Source of the DNA: Deltaproteobacteria bacterium
Lineage (GTDB): Bacteria > JAEEML01
Assembly: GCA_016283195.1 (NCBI GenBank)
Contig: JAEEML010000042.1
Span: 1 to 7,235 of the forward strand
Reading direction: 5' to 3'
Length of the DNA: 7,235 nucleotides
Position numbers and translations under genes: made by a program. Below are positions 1 to 6,124 of the stretch, one piece after another. Every line of letters starts with the position of its first letter. Positions within the stretch are counted from its first letter, which is position 1. The notes beneath the pieces are model-generated. The model saw only the letters and a list, made by a program, of their open reading frames with translations. It did not search any database and was not told the origin of the DNA.

Positions 1-195
1 ATCTATAAAGGCCTGGTATTTTTTATATACCGGGTGATTCCTGGGCATAAGGCCATCACGCGAGGTGCTGGTAGGCAGCAGGTAAATGCCCCAGCAAGCC
101 AAAAGAGTAATGGCCAAAACTACTCCCAACACAGTATAGGGATGAGCCATATTCCATTTAAGCATATTCATAATAGCAGCTTTTAACTTAGCCAT
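1..195 (-). CDS. RND/MMPL-family transporter, N-terminal fragment (runs off the window)
   Basis: Only the first 65 codons lie in the window; the gene continues past position 1. The start at 195 is set by a GGGAG ribosome binding site (205-201) five bases upstream of ATG. The product opens with a short basic cytoplasmic stretch, then one hydrophobic segment (about residues 20-40), then a periplasmic stretch with TSTSRDGLMPRNHPVYKKY at 42-60. This is the pattern that follows the first transmembrane helix in RND/MMPL proteins (TSxxxLLPxxHPxxxxYxxF). Family members are usually large, with about 12 membrane helices, and move lipids or hydrophobic molecules using the proton gradient; the substrate here cannot be told. 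It is the last visible gene of the minus-strand operon, 83 nt after the HEAT-like gene. A family call from 65 residues is reasonable but not certain. Confidence 0.72.
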   Translation of the reverse strand, partial: MAKLKAAIMNMLKWNMAHPYTVLGVVLAITLLACWGIYLLPTSTSRDGLMPRNHPVYKKYQAFID

Positions 196-278
196 ATAAT
201 CTCCCACAAAAGAGACAACTACGCGCCTTTCCTACCTAAAAGATAGAGCATGGTCAATGTGAAAATTTTAGCAAAAGT
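196..278 (-). promoter_or_regulatory. 83-nt gap before the transporter gene; weak promoter possible
   Basis: This is the longest gap within the minus-strand gene row. I see no GC-rich hairpin followed by a T-run, so there is no evidence of termination between the HEAT-like gene and the transporter. On the minus strand TTGACC (257-252) resembles a -35 box. The hexamer 17 bases further on, TAGGAA (234-229), is a poor -10, so an internal promoter is only a weak possibility. The segment also contains the transporter's GGGAG ribosome binding site at 205-201. Confidence 0.25.
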
Positions 279-1157
279 TCAGTCGGCTTTGGCTTTAACC
301 CGGGCGCGCGCTGCGGCCAAGGCCTCGGGGGAAGCCATTTTTTCGGCAGTAATTATTGATTTTTTAAGCTCTTTTTCATCATCTTCCAGCGCTATTTGGC
401 TAGTTTCCAAGGCCACCAAAGCATCAAGCGCTATATCGCGCGCCAAAAGAGCATCTTTATTTTCCTTTAAAGCAGAGGTGGCCAGAGCCCATTCGGAAAC
501 AACATAGCCTAATGAACGGGTAAGACGCCTAAAATGGGTGGCGCTTTGCGGCTTGAGCGCTTCCGCAGCCAAAAGACGAGTAGCCGCTTCCGAGCGGCAT
601 TGTCCCAAAGCCGAGGGCAGTTCTTCACGGAGCTCTTTGTTATTATTATAAAGTTCAAGCAGATATTTTTCGGAATCGGCAGTGCGCAAACGAGCCATTG
701 CGGTGGCCGCAGCGCGTAAGACATGCTTATCAAGCGCGGTCGGCTCTTTTAATAAATAGCTATAAACGGGATAAGCACGCTTATCGGCCAGCTTGGAGAG
801 CGCCTCCAGCATACCAACCTGAGCAGCCACCTGCCCTTTGGGTGTCAGATTTTTAAAAGCTTCACTAGGCTCCAAAAGAGCCTCAGTCATGGGTAAAAAT
901 GCTTTAGCACCAAGCGCTTGAAAATAGGGTGTTGTCACCACATAAGGGCCACGGCGCCATTTATCGAGTTCGCTAATATTCGCTATAATCTCATCTACTT
1001 TGGTAAAATTCTCGTTCTTTGCCTGCTTTTCCAGAGCTATCTCTTTACCGAGAGGCAAAAGAGAAGCCTCCTCCTGCCACTTACCGGCAGCCATAGCCGC
1101 GGGGCTTAAAAGGCTCACAAAAGTAAAACTTCCAAATATTATCGGTAATAATTTCAT
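279..1157 (-). CDS. exported alpha-helical HEAT-like repeat protein
   Basis: The product is 292 residues with a Sec-type signal peptide: MKLL, a hydrophobic core, and SPAAMAA at 18-24, so cleavage is likely near residues 23-24. The mature protein is predicted helical. Residues about 108-200 form Ala/Leu-rich helix pairs (AAQVGMLEALSKLADKRAYP at 111-130, VLRAAATAMARLRTADSEKY at 146-165, LPSALGQCRSEAATRLLAAE at 180-199) spaced like HEAT repeats. The C-terminus (about 260-292) is a charged helix ending KAKAD. No catalytic motif is visible, so a scaffold or binding role is the simplest reading. The ATG at 1157 is preferred over one five codons upstream (1172): it gives a clean signal peptide, has GGGAG 8 nt before it, and overlaps the stop of the deiminase gene as TAATG, which implies translational coupling. 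The repeat assignment is by eye and not a family match. Confidence 0.75.
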   Translation of the reverse strand: MKLLPIIFGSFTFVSLLSPAAMAAGKWQEEASLLPLGKEIALEKQAKNENFTKVDEIIANISELDKWRRGPYVVTTPYFQALGAKAFLPMTEALLEPSEAFKNLTPKGQVAAQVGMLEALSKLADKRAYPVYSYLLKEPTALDKHVLRAAATAMARLRTADSEKYLLELYNNNKELREELPSALGQCRSEAATRLLAAEALKPQSATHFRRLTRSLGYVVSEWALATSALKENKDALLARDIALDALVALETSQIALEDDEKELKKSIITAEKMASPEALAAARARVKAKAD

Positions 1158-3004
1158 TATTTTTTCTCCCACCAGCGCTCAGCTGTACCAGCTTCGCGAA
1201 TTATATTGCTTCCGCAGTGTATCTCACCCATATTGACATGATAACTGGAAAAATCTTCCACCCAATAAACTTTGGTGTTTATTTTGGTGAGAGATTCTTC
1301 CAAATTCTTTTTAAATATATCTTTGCCATTTACCTCCGGGCCATGCGGATCCGGGGCGGCAAAATGGCCGTCGCCCAAAGAGACACCGTTTACCATACCA
1401 GGCATATAGGCAATCGAACCATAGCCAGTCTCTTCATGCAAAAACGGCACCGGGATAATGTCGGCTTTAGTAAGGCCTGTCTCATTTTTAATGATTTCCA
1501 GCATTTCATCTACTTTTACAGCCGCTTCCTGGCTGGCTGCCATAATATATTCGTCATCCAGTACCTCTGCCACACTGATGGCGGCATCACCAACTTGCGG
1601 GTTATATTCATCATCATTTAAATACGTTTCGCAGCCCACAAACATTTTTGTCTCGCCAAGGCCGTCATCAACCAGCTTTTGCAGCATCTCCCTGGCCAGA
1701 CGCGCATCATTGGCCAAAAGGCCCCAGCCGCGTTCGTTATCCATTTTGGTAACGGAAAAAATTTCATCGACATGACCGACAGCCAGCCAGGAGGTATCAA
1801 CTTTTATCGGCGGCTGAACGCCCTGAGACTCAAGCATAGCCATAAAAAATTTATCCACATGGAAGGAAGGAATACTGCCGATAAATATGCGGCCCAGCGG
1901 ATAACTCTTGCCATTATGGGTATAAGGCGGAAATACTTCCAAATTGCCGGTACTATTCAGAGAATCCATTTCATAATCATCACTTGTCCGATGCTTTTTA
2001 TAAGCTTCCGCCCCGGCAACATCCTCACCGCGAAATACAGTATAAATAATTTGTGAACCACTTCTGGGATGGCTTTCTTCATTATAAAATGCCGCTGTGC
2101 GCACATTCACCTGGATAACATGAGCTTTACCGCCCGGCCCGGGCATACTCATAGTGCCGGCCTCAAAAAGATCCTGGGTCCAAATATCGTCAATATCAAG
2201 CAAATTTAAGCCGTTAGAAATACCAGCAGTTTTGGCTGCGGCATCTAAATCAGCCGTCATATCGCTATTATAAATACCAGCATCAGTGGCATATATGGCT
2301 TTGGGGGCATTCAAATGATGGCTCAAAATAATGGGGGCCTCTTTCAAAACCACAGTATCGCCAAGTGATTCACCGTTTTCCACTCCGGAAGTATATTTAA
2401 CGCTGACGGAGACCAGACCATTCCAGGAATTATCGCGAATAATATCAATGCCTTCTAAAGCAAATTCCATCCCCTCTTTGAGCATTGCGGCGTTAATGGC
2501 AAAGACTTCTGATTCTACCACTTTGCCCTTTTCGCTGCCATCAAGCCAGAAGAGGCGCACCTTATCACTGGGCTCAATAATTATAGTGGCGCTGGTACCA
2601 TCAGGCACATCACTAAGCGGCAAGAGGTGAATTCTGGCCATATCCAGCAAATCTTTTTCGCCGTTGATAAATTCATCGGCGGCATCGTTACAGGCGGCCA
2701 ATGCGCTATCCGAAATGTTCACTGCGGCGCAGGTATTTTCATCATCATCGATATTGGCTAAAAAGATGGCCCCGTGAGCATCGGTATAACTATCTTCGGC
2801 CGCATCGCTGTCACCGGTTAAGTCCACATTTCCGTCGCGATTGGCATCAACACGCAAATCCAGCTGACAATATTTGGCGATATATTTAACATCATTAGGA
2901 GCTTTTTCGTTAAGTGATTCCTTACAGTTTTTAGGCTCATCATGTCGGCAATTTACCAGAGCCACACACGATAGGATTAGCAATAATGTTAGCTTTGCCT
3001 TCAT
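1157..3004 (-). CDS. protein-arginine deiminase (PAD) family, predicted lipoprotein
   Basis: This 615-residue protein aligns by eye with the middle and C-terminal domains of vertebrate peptidyl-arginine deiminases, which hydrolyse peptidyl-arginine to citrulline and ammonia. Residues matching the PAD4 catalytic set (D350, H471, D473, C645) are Asp278 in IWTQD, His411 and Asp413 in WLAVGHVDE, and Cys597 in GEIHCGSN. Other PAD landmarks are VDANRDGNVD (52-61), GNLEVFPP (353-360), GKSYPLGRIFIGS (365-377) and a final RWW. The vertebrate N-terminal immunoglobulin-like domain is replaced by a short signal sequence with LVNC, giving a candidate lipidated Cys19; Asn just before the Cys is atypical. 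The ATG at 3004 is chosen because GTGGAG lies 6 nt upstream and the start overlaps the dxs stop as ATGA. A frame open 19 codons further upstream would bury the signal peptide. The enzyme is probably anchored in the envelope. Substrates are unknown. Confidence 0.9.
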   Translation of the reverse strand: MKAKLTLLLILSCVALVNCRHDEPKNCKESLNEKAPNDVKYIAKYCQLDLRVDANRDGNVDLTGDSDAAEDSYTDAHGAIFLANIDDDENTCAAVNISDSALAACNDAADEFINGEKDLLDMARIHLLPLSDVPDGTSATIIIEPSDKVRLFWLDGSEKGKVVESEVFAINAAMLKEGMEFALEGIDIIRDNSWNGLVSVSVKYTSGVENGESLGDTVVLKEAPIILSHHLNAPKAIYATDAGIYNSDMTADLDAAAKTAGISNGLNLLDIDDIWTQDLFEAGTMSMPGPGGKAHVIQVNVRTAAFYNEESHPRSGSQIIYTVFRGEDVAGAEAYKKHRTSDDYEMDSLNSTGNLEVFPPYTHNGKSYPLGRIFIGSIPSFHVDKFFMAMLESQGVQPPIKVDTSWLAVGHVDEIFSVTKMDNERGWGLLANDARLAREMLQKLVDDGLGETKMFVGCETYLNDDEYNPQVGDAAISVAEVLDDEYIMAASQEAAVKVDEMLEIIKNETGLTKADIIPVPFLHEETGYGSIAYMPGMVNGVSLGDGHFAAPDPHGPEVNGKDIFKKNLEESLTKINTKVYWVEDFSSYHVNMGEIHCGSNIIREAGTAERWWEKK

Positions 3005-4902
3005 AATATGCTCCACTTGCGCAAAATTTCTTCGGCCACCTGCTCGCCGGTTAGTCCACATTTCCGCCGCTCTGCACTCACATCATCATGGGCGATAAAT
3101 GAATCCGGCAGGCCACAAATCAAGAGCGGCTTTAAAAGGGCTGCCGAGGCTAAAAATTCAGCCACTGCACTGCCAAAACCGCCAATTTTTGCTCCCTCTT
3201 CGATAGTAACTACCAATTTGTGCCGCACTACCAAAGAGGCCAAAAGCTCGCCATCCAGCGGTTTGGCAAAGCGCGCATCAACCAAAGTACAACCAATCCC
3301 ACTTTCTTGCAAGATGGCACGGGTTTTAAGTGCCTCCTCAAAAACATGGCCATAAGAGATTAAAAGCACATCAGAACGCGCGCCGGCAGAAACAATTCGC
3401 GCTTTGCCGAAAACAAGCGGCTCTTTTAACCCAGCGGGATCATGATATATTTTACCTCTTGGATAACGAATAGCCACCGGCTTTTCCCATTTTAAGGCGC
3501 TCTCAAACATAGCCATAAGTTCGGCATCGCTTGCCGGAGCCATAAGCACCATATTGGGGATATAGCGTAACATGGCAATATCAAAGGCCCCTTGGTGAGT
3601 AGCGCCGTCGGCTCCTACCAGGCCGGCGCGGTCAATAGCCAAAATAACCGGCAAGTTGGGGAGCGCCACATCGTGGATAATCTGGTCGATGCTGCGTTGC
3701 AAAAAGGTAGAATAGATAGCTACCACCGGCCGCATTCCCCCCTTAGCCAGGCCGGCAGCAAAAGTAACGGCGTGCTCTTCGGCAATGCCGACATCATAAA
3801 AACGCTCGGGATATCGGGCCGCAAATTCACTTAAACCGGTGCCGCTTTTCATTGCCGCCGTTATGGCAATAAGGCGCCGCTCTTCCGCACCCAATTTGAG
3901 CATTGCCTGGCCAAAAACAGCAGTATATGTCGGCGTTTTTTCCTCACTCTGCGGCTCCACATAATTGGCTCCGCGCAGCGAATCAAATGGCGCAACTCCG
4001 TGATAAGTAACGGGATCTTCCTCAGCCAGAGCATAGCCCCGCCCTTTGCACGTTTTTACATGAATAAGTACCGGCTCGGCTAAATTGCGCTCTTTCACCG
4101 AGCGAAACATTTCCTCCATCTCGGCGATATTATGGCCATCAAGCGGCCCCAAATAGCGAAAACCGAGAGCGGCAAAAAGAATGCCCGGAGTAAAAAAGGC
4201 CTTGGAAGAACCGGCAGCATGGTGAATCAGTTTGGCCACTTCGTCGCCATGAGGGCAAAGGCGCAAAAAGCCCTTTACATGCTTTTTAACCAGATAATAA
4301 CTGTCTTTATTCAATTTTGTGGTGAGCCAGCGCGACATAGCCCCAACTGTCGGATCGATAAACATACCGTTATCATTAAGAATAACAATGAGACCGCGCG
4401 GCAGAGCGCCGGCCATATTAAGCCCTTCATAAGCAAGCCCGCCGGTTAAACTGCCATCACCCACTACGGCCACCACATTGCCGTCTTGTTTCTGGTGATA
4501 CTGGGCTTCCCTAATTCCCAAGGCGGCAGAAATAGCATTGGAAGCGTGGCCAGCAACAAAGGCATCATGAGGGCTTTCGGCCGGCCGCGGAAAACCGCTG
4601 AGCCCGCCGCCACAGCGCAGAGTATCAAAATTACTATAGCGCCCGGTTAAAAGCTTATGGGCATAGGCCTGATGACCAACATCAAAAAGTATTGAATCCT
4701 TAGGCGTTTCAAAAACGCGATGCAGCGCAATTATCAGCTCAACAGCCCCTAAAGACGATCCCAAATGGCCACCGTTTTTAGCTACAGTTTGCAAAATTTT
4801 GCGGCGGATCTCTTTAGCCAGCAGTGGCAGCTCAGCTGCATTCAAACGGCGTAAGTCCGTCGGCTCATTTATTTTTTCTAATAGCCGAAATTGCTTTTTC
4901 AT
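3001..4902 (-). CDS. dxs: 1-deoxy-D-xylulose-5-phosphate synthase
   Basis: This cytoplasmic thiamine-diphosphate enzyme condenses pyruvate and glyceraldehyde 3-phosphate to 1-deoxy-D-xylulose 5-phosphate, the first step of the MEP isoprenoid pathway and a source of thiamine and pyridoxal precursors. At 633 residues it is of normal length. Visible motifs: GGHLGSSLG (44-52), DVGHQAYAHK (74-83), the thiamine-diphosphate/Mg site GDGS (148-151) to NDN (176-178), GPLDGHN (252-258), GIAEEHAVTFAAG (372-384) with Glu375 in the place of the catalytic Glu of E. coli DXS, YSTFLQRSIDQ (397-407), DRAGLVGADGATHQGAFD (424-441), and RYPRG (479-483). The N-terminal LLEKINEPTDLRRL is typical, so the ATG at 4902 is secure although no good Shine-Dalgarno precedes it. 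The gene starts 26 nt after xseB, and its TGA overlaps the next ATG. The complete enzyme is expected to be active. Confidence 0.98.
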   Translation of the reverse strand: MKKQFRLLEKINEPTDLRRLNAAELPLLAKEIRRKILQTVAKNGGHLGSSLGAVELIIALHRVFETPKDSILFDVGHQAYAHKLLTGRYSNFDTLRCGGGLSGFPRPAESPHDAFVAGHASNAISAALGIREAQYHQKQDGNVVAVVGDGSLTGGLAYEGLNMAGALPRGLIVILNDNGMFIDPTVGAMSRWLTTKLNKDSYYLVKKHVKGFLRLCPHGDEVAKLIHHAAGSSKAFFTPGILFAALGFRYLGPLDGHNIAEMEEMFRSVKERNLAEPVLIHVKTCKGRGYALAEEDPVTYHGVAPFDSLRGANYVEPQSEEKTPTYTAVFGQAMLKLGAEERRLIAITAAMKSGTGLSEFAARYPERFYDVGIAEEHAVTFAAGLAKGGMRPVVAIYSTFLQRSIDQIIHDVALPNLPVILAIDRAGLVGADGATHQGAFDIAMLRYIPNMVLMAPASDAELMAMFESALKWEKPVAIRYPRGKIYHDPAGLKEPLVFGKARIVSAGARSDVLLISYGHVFEEALKTRAILQESGIGCTLVDARFAKPLDGELLASLVVRHKLVVTIEEGAKIGGFGSAVAEFLASAALLKPLLICGLPDSFIAHDDVSAERRKCGLTGEQVAEEILRKWSIL

Positions 4903-4928
4903 AGCTAAATATTACCGATTATTGCTGA

Positions 4929-5183
4929 TTATAAAAGCATGCCTTCTTCGCTGTGGGGGAATTCTTCAATAGCGAGCTCGCCGTTTTTAGTTTCGCTTAC
5001 TTTTTTAATTCTTAGCTCGGCTTCATTAAGGCGCTTTTGGGCACTTTGCACCAACTTCATGCCTTCTTCATAAAGTCCTAAAGCCTGCTCCAAAGGCAGC
5101 GTGCCCTCTTCCAACGCCGACGTTATCTCTTGCAAGCGCCCAAGTTCATCTTCAAAGGAAAGTGTTTTTTGCTCTTTTTTCAT
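4929..5183 (-). CDS. xseB: exodeoxyribonuclease VII small subunit
   Basis: The product is 84 residues, the usual size for XseB. The family core runs from about 9 to 62: SFEDELGRLQEITSALEEG, then LPLEQALGLYEEGMKLVQSA, then LNEAELRIKKV. This is two antiparallel amphipathic helices. XseB binds the large subunit XseA to form cytoplasmic exonuclease VII, which degrades single-stranded DNA; the xseA gene is not in the window. An AAGGG ribosome binding site lies 6 nt before the ATG, and the gene starts only 9 nt after the preceding gene's stop. The xseB-dxs neighbourhood is common in bacteria, often with a prenyl-diphosphate synthase (ispA) between them; here there is just a 26-nt gap. Confidence 0.95.
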   Translation of the reverse strand: MKKEQKTLSFEDELGRLQEITSALEEGTLPLEQALGLYEEGMKLVQSAQKRLNEAELRIKKVSETKNGELAIEEFPHSEEGMLL

Positions 5184-5192
5184 TTTAAACCC

Positions 5193-5954
5193 TTAACCGA
5201 CGTTTTTTAGACCTTCGGCCATAAGTTCCATAACAAAATAGATACATTGCCAAATAATCTGTAATATTGATACAACAATGGCCGCTATAGCAAAACCTTT
5301 GCCCGTTAGCTGGCCTTCGGATTCATTAATTTGTTTAATAGCCAAAATGGCAAAAACAAAAGCCGGAATAGCAGTGAGGCAGGAACAGCCGCAACTGGCT
5401 ATGGAGCAGCAAATGGCAACTATGGCATAAGTAGCGATTTTGGGGCGCTGATTGGCTTCTTCATTATTCCACCTAGGCTGAGCGGCGTCACTATAATTTT
5501 CCTCGTCCTCGTCCTCGTCCTCGTCTTCATCATCATCTTCTTCATCTTCATCATCTTCAGCGTCCTCAGCGTCTTCCGATAACGGCAAAGCCGGCGCTTT
5601 ATCTTCCGCTATAGCAGGCGCCGGCAATAATGCCGTAAGAGCGGCTAAATCGTCAGCACTTAAATGGCGCAGTTTCCAAGTTGTCCGCCCACCTTCCACC
5701 AAAAGAACAGTTTCCAATATGTCTTCTTGCTTTTTAAAAGAGGAAATATCGCTGAGAAGCAGCTCTTCATAAATGTCGCCGGCTAAAAAGTCTTCGGCTA
5801 CAAAAACCATAGCTCCGCCAAAAACAGCCAGCAGGCCGTCACAGGCTATAGGCGGCTTTTCCAAATAGCATTCAAAAACTGCTGCCGGCAAATCACCGCC
5901 GTTTTTGCTGCGTAAACGTTCTTTCAAAAGCTCTTTAGTTGTCGAAGTAAGCAT
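5193..5954 (-). CDS. PH-like domain / acidic linker / DUF4190-like membrane protein
   Basis: This 253-residue protein has three parts. Residues about 1-110 resemble a bacterial PH-like fold: DGLLAVFGGAMVFVAED, then LLLSDISSFKKQ, then VLLVEGGRTTWKLRHL (matching the 'turns on a marker, D-I-s-s contact, strand' pattern of bPH domains; by-eye call). Residues about 127-153 are almost only Asp and Glu. Residues about 172-242 hold two hydrophobic segments with IPAFVFAILAIKQINESEGQ and LTGKGFAIAAIVVSILQII, the arrangement of DUF4190-type domains, here with five cysteines at 182-192. No enzyme motif is seen. The ATG at 5954 is preferred because GGGGAGG lies 4 nt upstream; an open frame extends 27 codons further to 6035, but with a poor context and no family-like sequence. 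It is the first gene of the minus-strand row, and its function is unknown. Confidence 0.8.
   Translation of the reverse strand: MLTSTTKELLKERLRSKNGGDLPAAVFECYLEKPPIACDGLLAVFGGAMVFVAEDFLAGDIYEELLLSDISSFKKQEDILETVLLVEGGRTTWKLRHLSADDLAALTALLPAPAIAEDKAPALPLSEDAEDAEDDEDEEDDDEDEDEDEDEENYSDAAQPRWNNEEANQRPKIATYAIVAICCSIASCGCSCLTAIPAFVFAILAIKQINESEGQLTGKGFAIAAIVVSILQIIWQCIYFVMELMAEGLKNVG
5501..5577. repeat. short tandem repeat encoding an Asp/Glu tract
   Basis: Plus-strand CCTCGT is repeated four times without error at 5501-5524, followed by a degenerate TTC/ATC/TCC-rich run to 5577. On the coding (minus) strand it reads as alternating GAC/GAT and GAG/GAA codons for residues about 127-153 of the membrane protein. 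The unit is six bases, so gain or loss of a copy would add or remove one Asp-Glu pair without shifting the frame. Confidence 0.85.
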
Positions 5955-6124
5955 TGTACCTCCCCAAAATCTTGGCAAGAGTAGCATAAATGATTTTTTT
6001 ATTCTAGTAGGCGGATTTTTTAAAATAAAAAACATACGCTGACATAAGCCAATCTCCTGCTTGCATATATCAACATTTTATGGCACAATTCGCCGGTTTT
6101 TGGCCATTGGCCATGGAGGAAAAA
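5955..6124. promoter_or_regulatory. divergent intergenic region with candidate promoters
   Basis: These 170 bp lie between two genes that point away from each other, so both promoters should be here. Toward the minus-strand operon, TAGAAT (6006-6001) is a good -10 match, but the sequence 17 bases upstream (TTTATT) is a weak -35. Toward the M49 gene, CTGACA (6039-6044) is a good -35 match followed by AT-rich TGCATATAT at 6062-6070, with no well-spaced -10; TTGCAT (6061-6066) with CACAAT (6084-6089) is an alternative. Assignments are by eye and tentative. The region also holds both ribosome binding sites: GGGGAGG at 5965-5959 (minus) and GGAGG at 6115-6119 (plus). Confidence 0.45.
6101..6119 (+). 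promoter_or_regulatory. small inverted repeat abutting the M49 ribosome binding site
   Basis: TGGCC-ATT-GGCCA (6101-6113) can form a 5-bp stem with a 3-base loop ending two bases before the GGAGG Shine-Dalgarno (6115-6119). A competing pairing, CCAT (6104-6107) with ATGG (6113-6116), would cover the first two bases of that site. It could be an operator half-site pair or a translation-modulating hairpin. It is short, so chance is also possible. Confidence 0.3.

Noticed and set aside
261-270. AAAATTTT palindrome after the HEAT-like gene as a terminator
   Set aside because: It has no GC stem and no flanking T-run, and is too short to act as an intrinsic terminator.
1158-1172. Upstream ATG five codons before the HEAT-like protein start
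   Set aside because: It would bury the GGGAG ribosome binding site inside the gene and add a charged MGEKI before the signal peptide; the ATG at 1157 has the better spacing and the TAATG overlap.
1217-2056. Plus-strand open frames opposite the deiminase gene (1217-1621, 1458-1775, 1679-2056)
   Set aside because: They are antisense to a well-supported gene, have unnatural composition and lack convincing ribosome binding sites.
3005-3061. Nineteen-codon N-terminal extension of the deiminase
   Set aside because: It overlaps the dxs 3' end and would place an Arg-rich stretch before a good lipoprotein signal; the ATG at 3004 has a GTGGAG site and an ATGA overlap.
3001-4902. NDNGMFID in DXS instead of the E. 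coli NDNEMSI
   Set aside because: The residue after NDN varies among functional DXS proteins, and all other catalytic and cofactor motifs are intact, so this is not evidence of a new function.
5955-6035. Twenty-seven-codon N-terminal extension of the PH/DUF4190-like protein
   Set aside because: The ATG at 5954 has a strong GGGGAGG site; the extension reads through likely promoter sequence and has no family-like content.
6081-6096. TGGCAC resembling the -24 element of a sigma-54 promoter
   Set aside because: The required GC element at the correct spacing (TTGC at -12) is absent.
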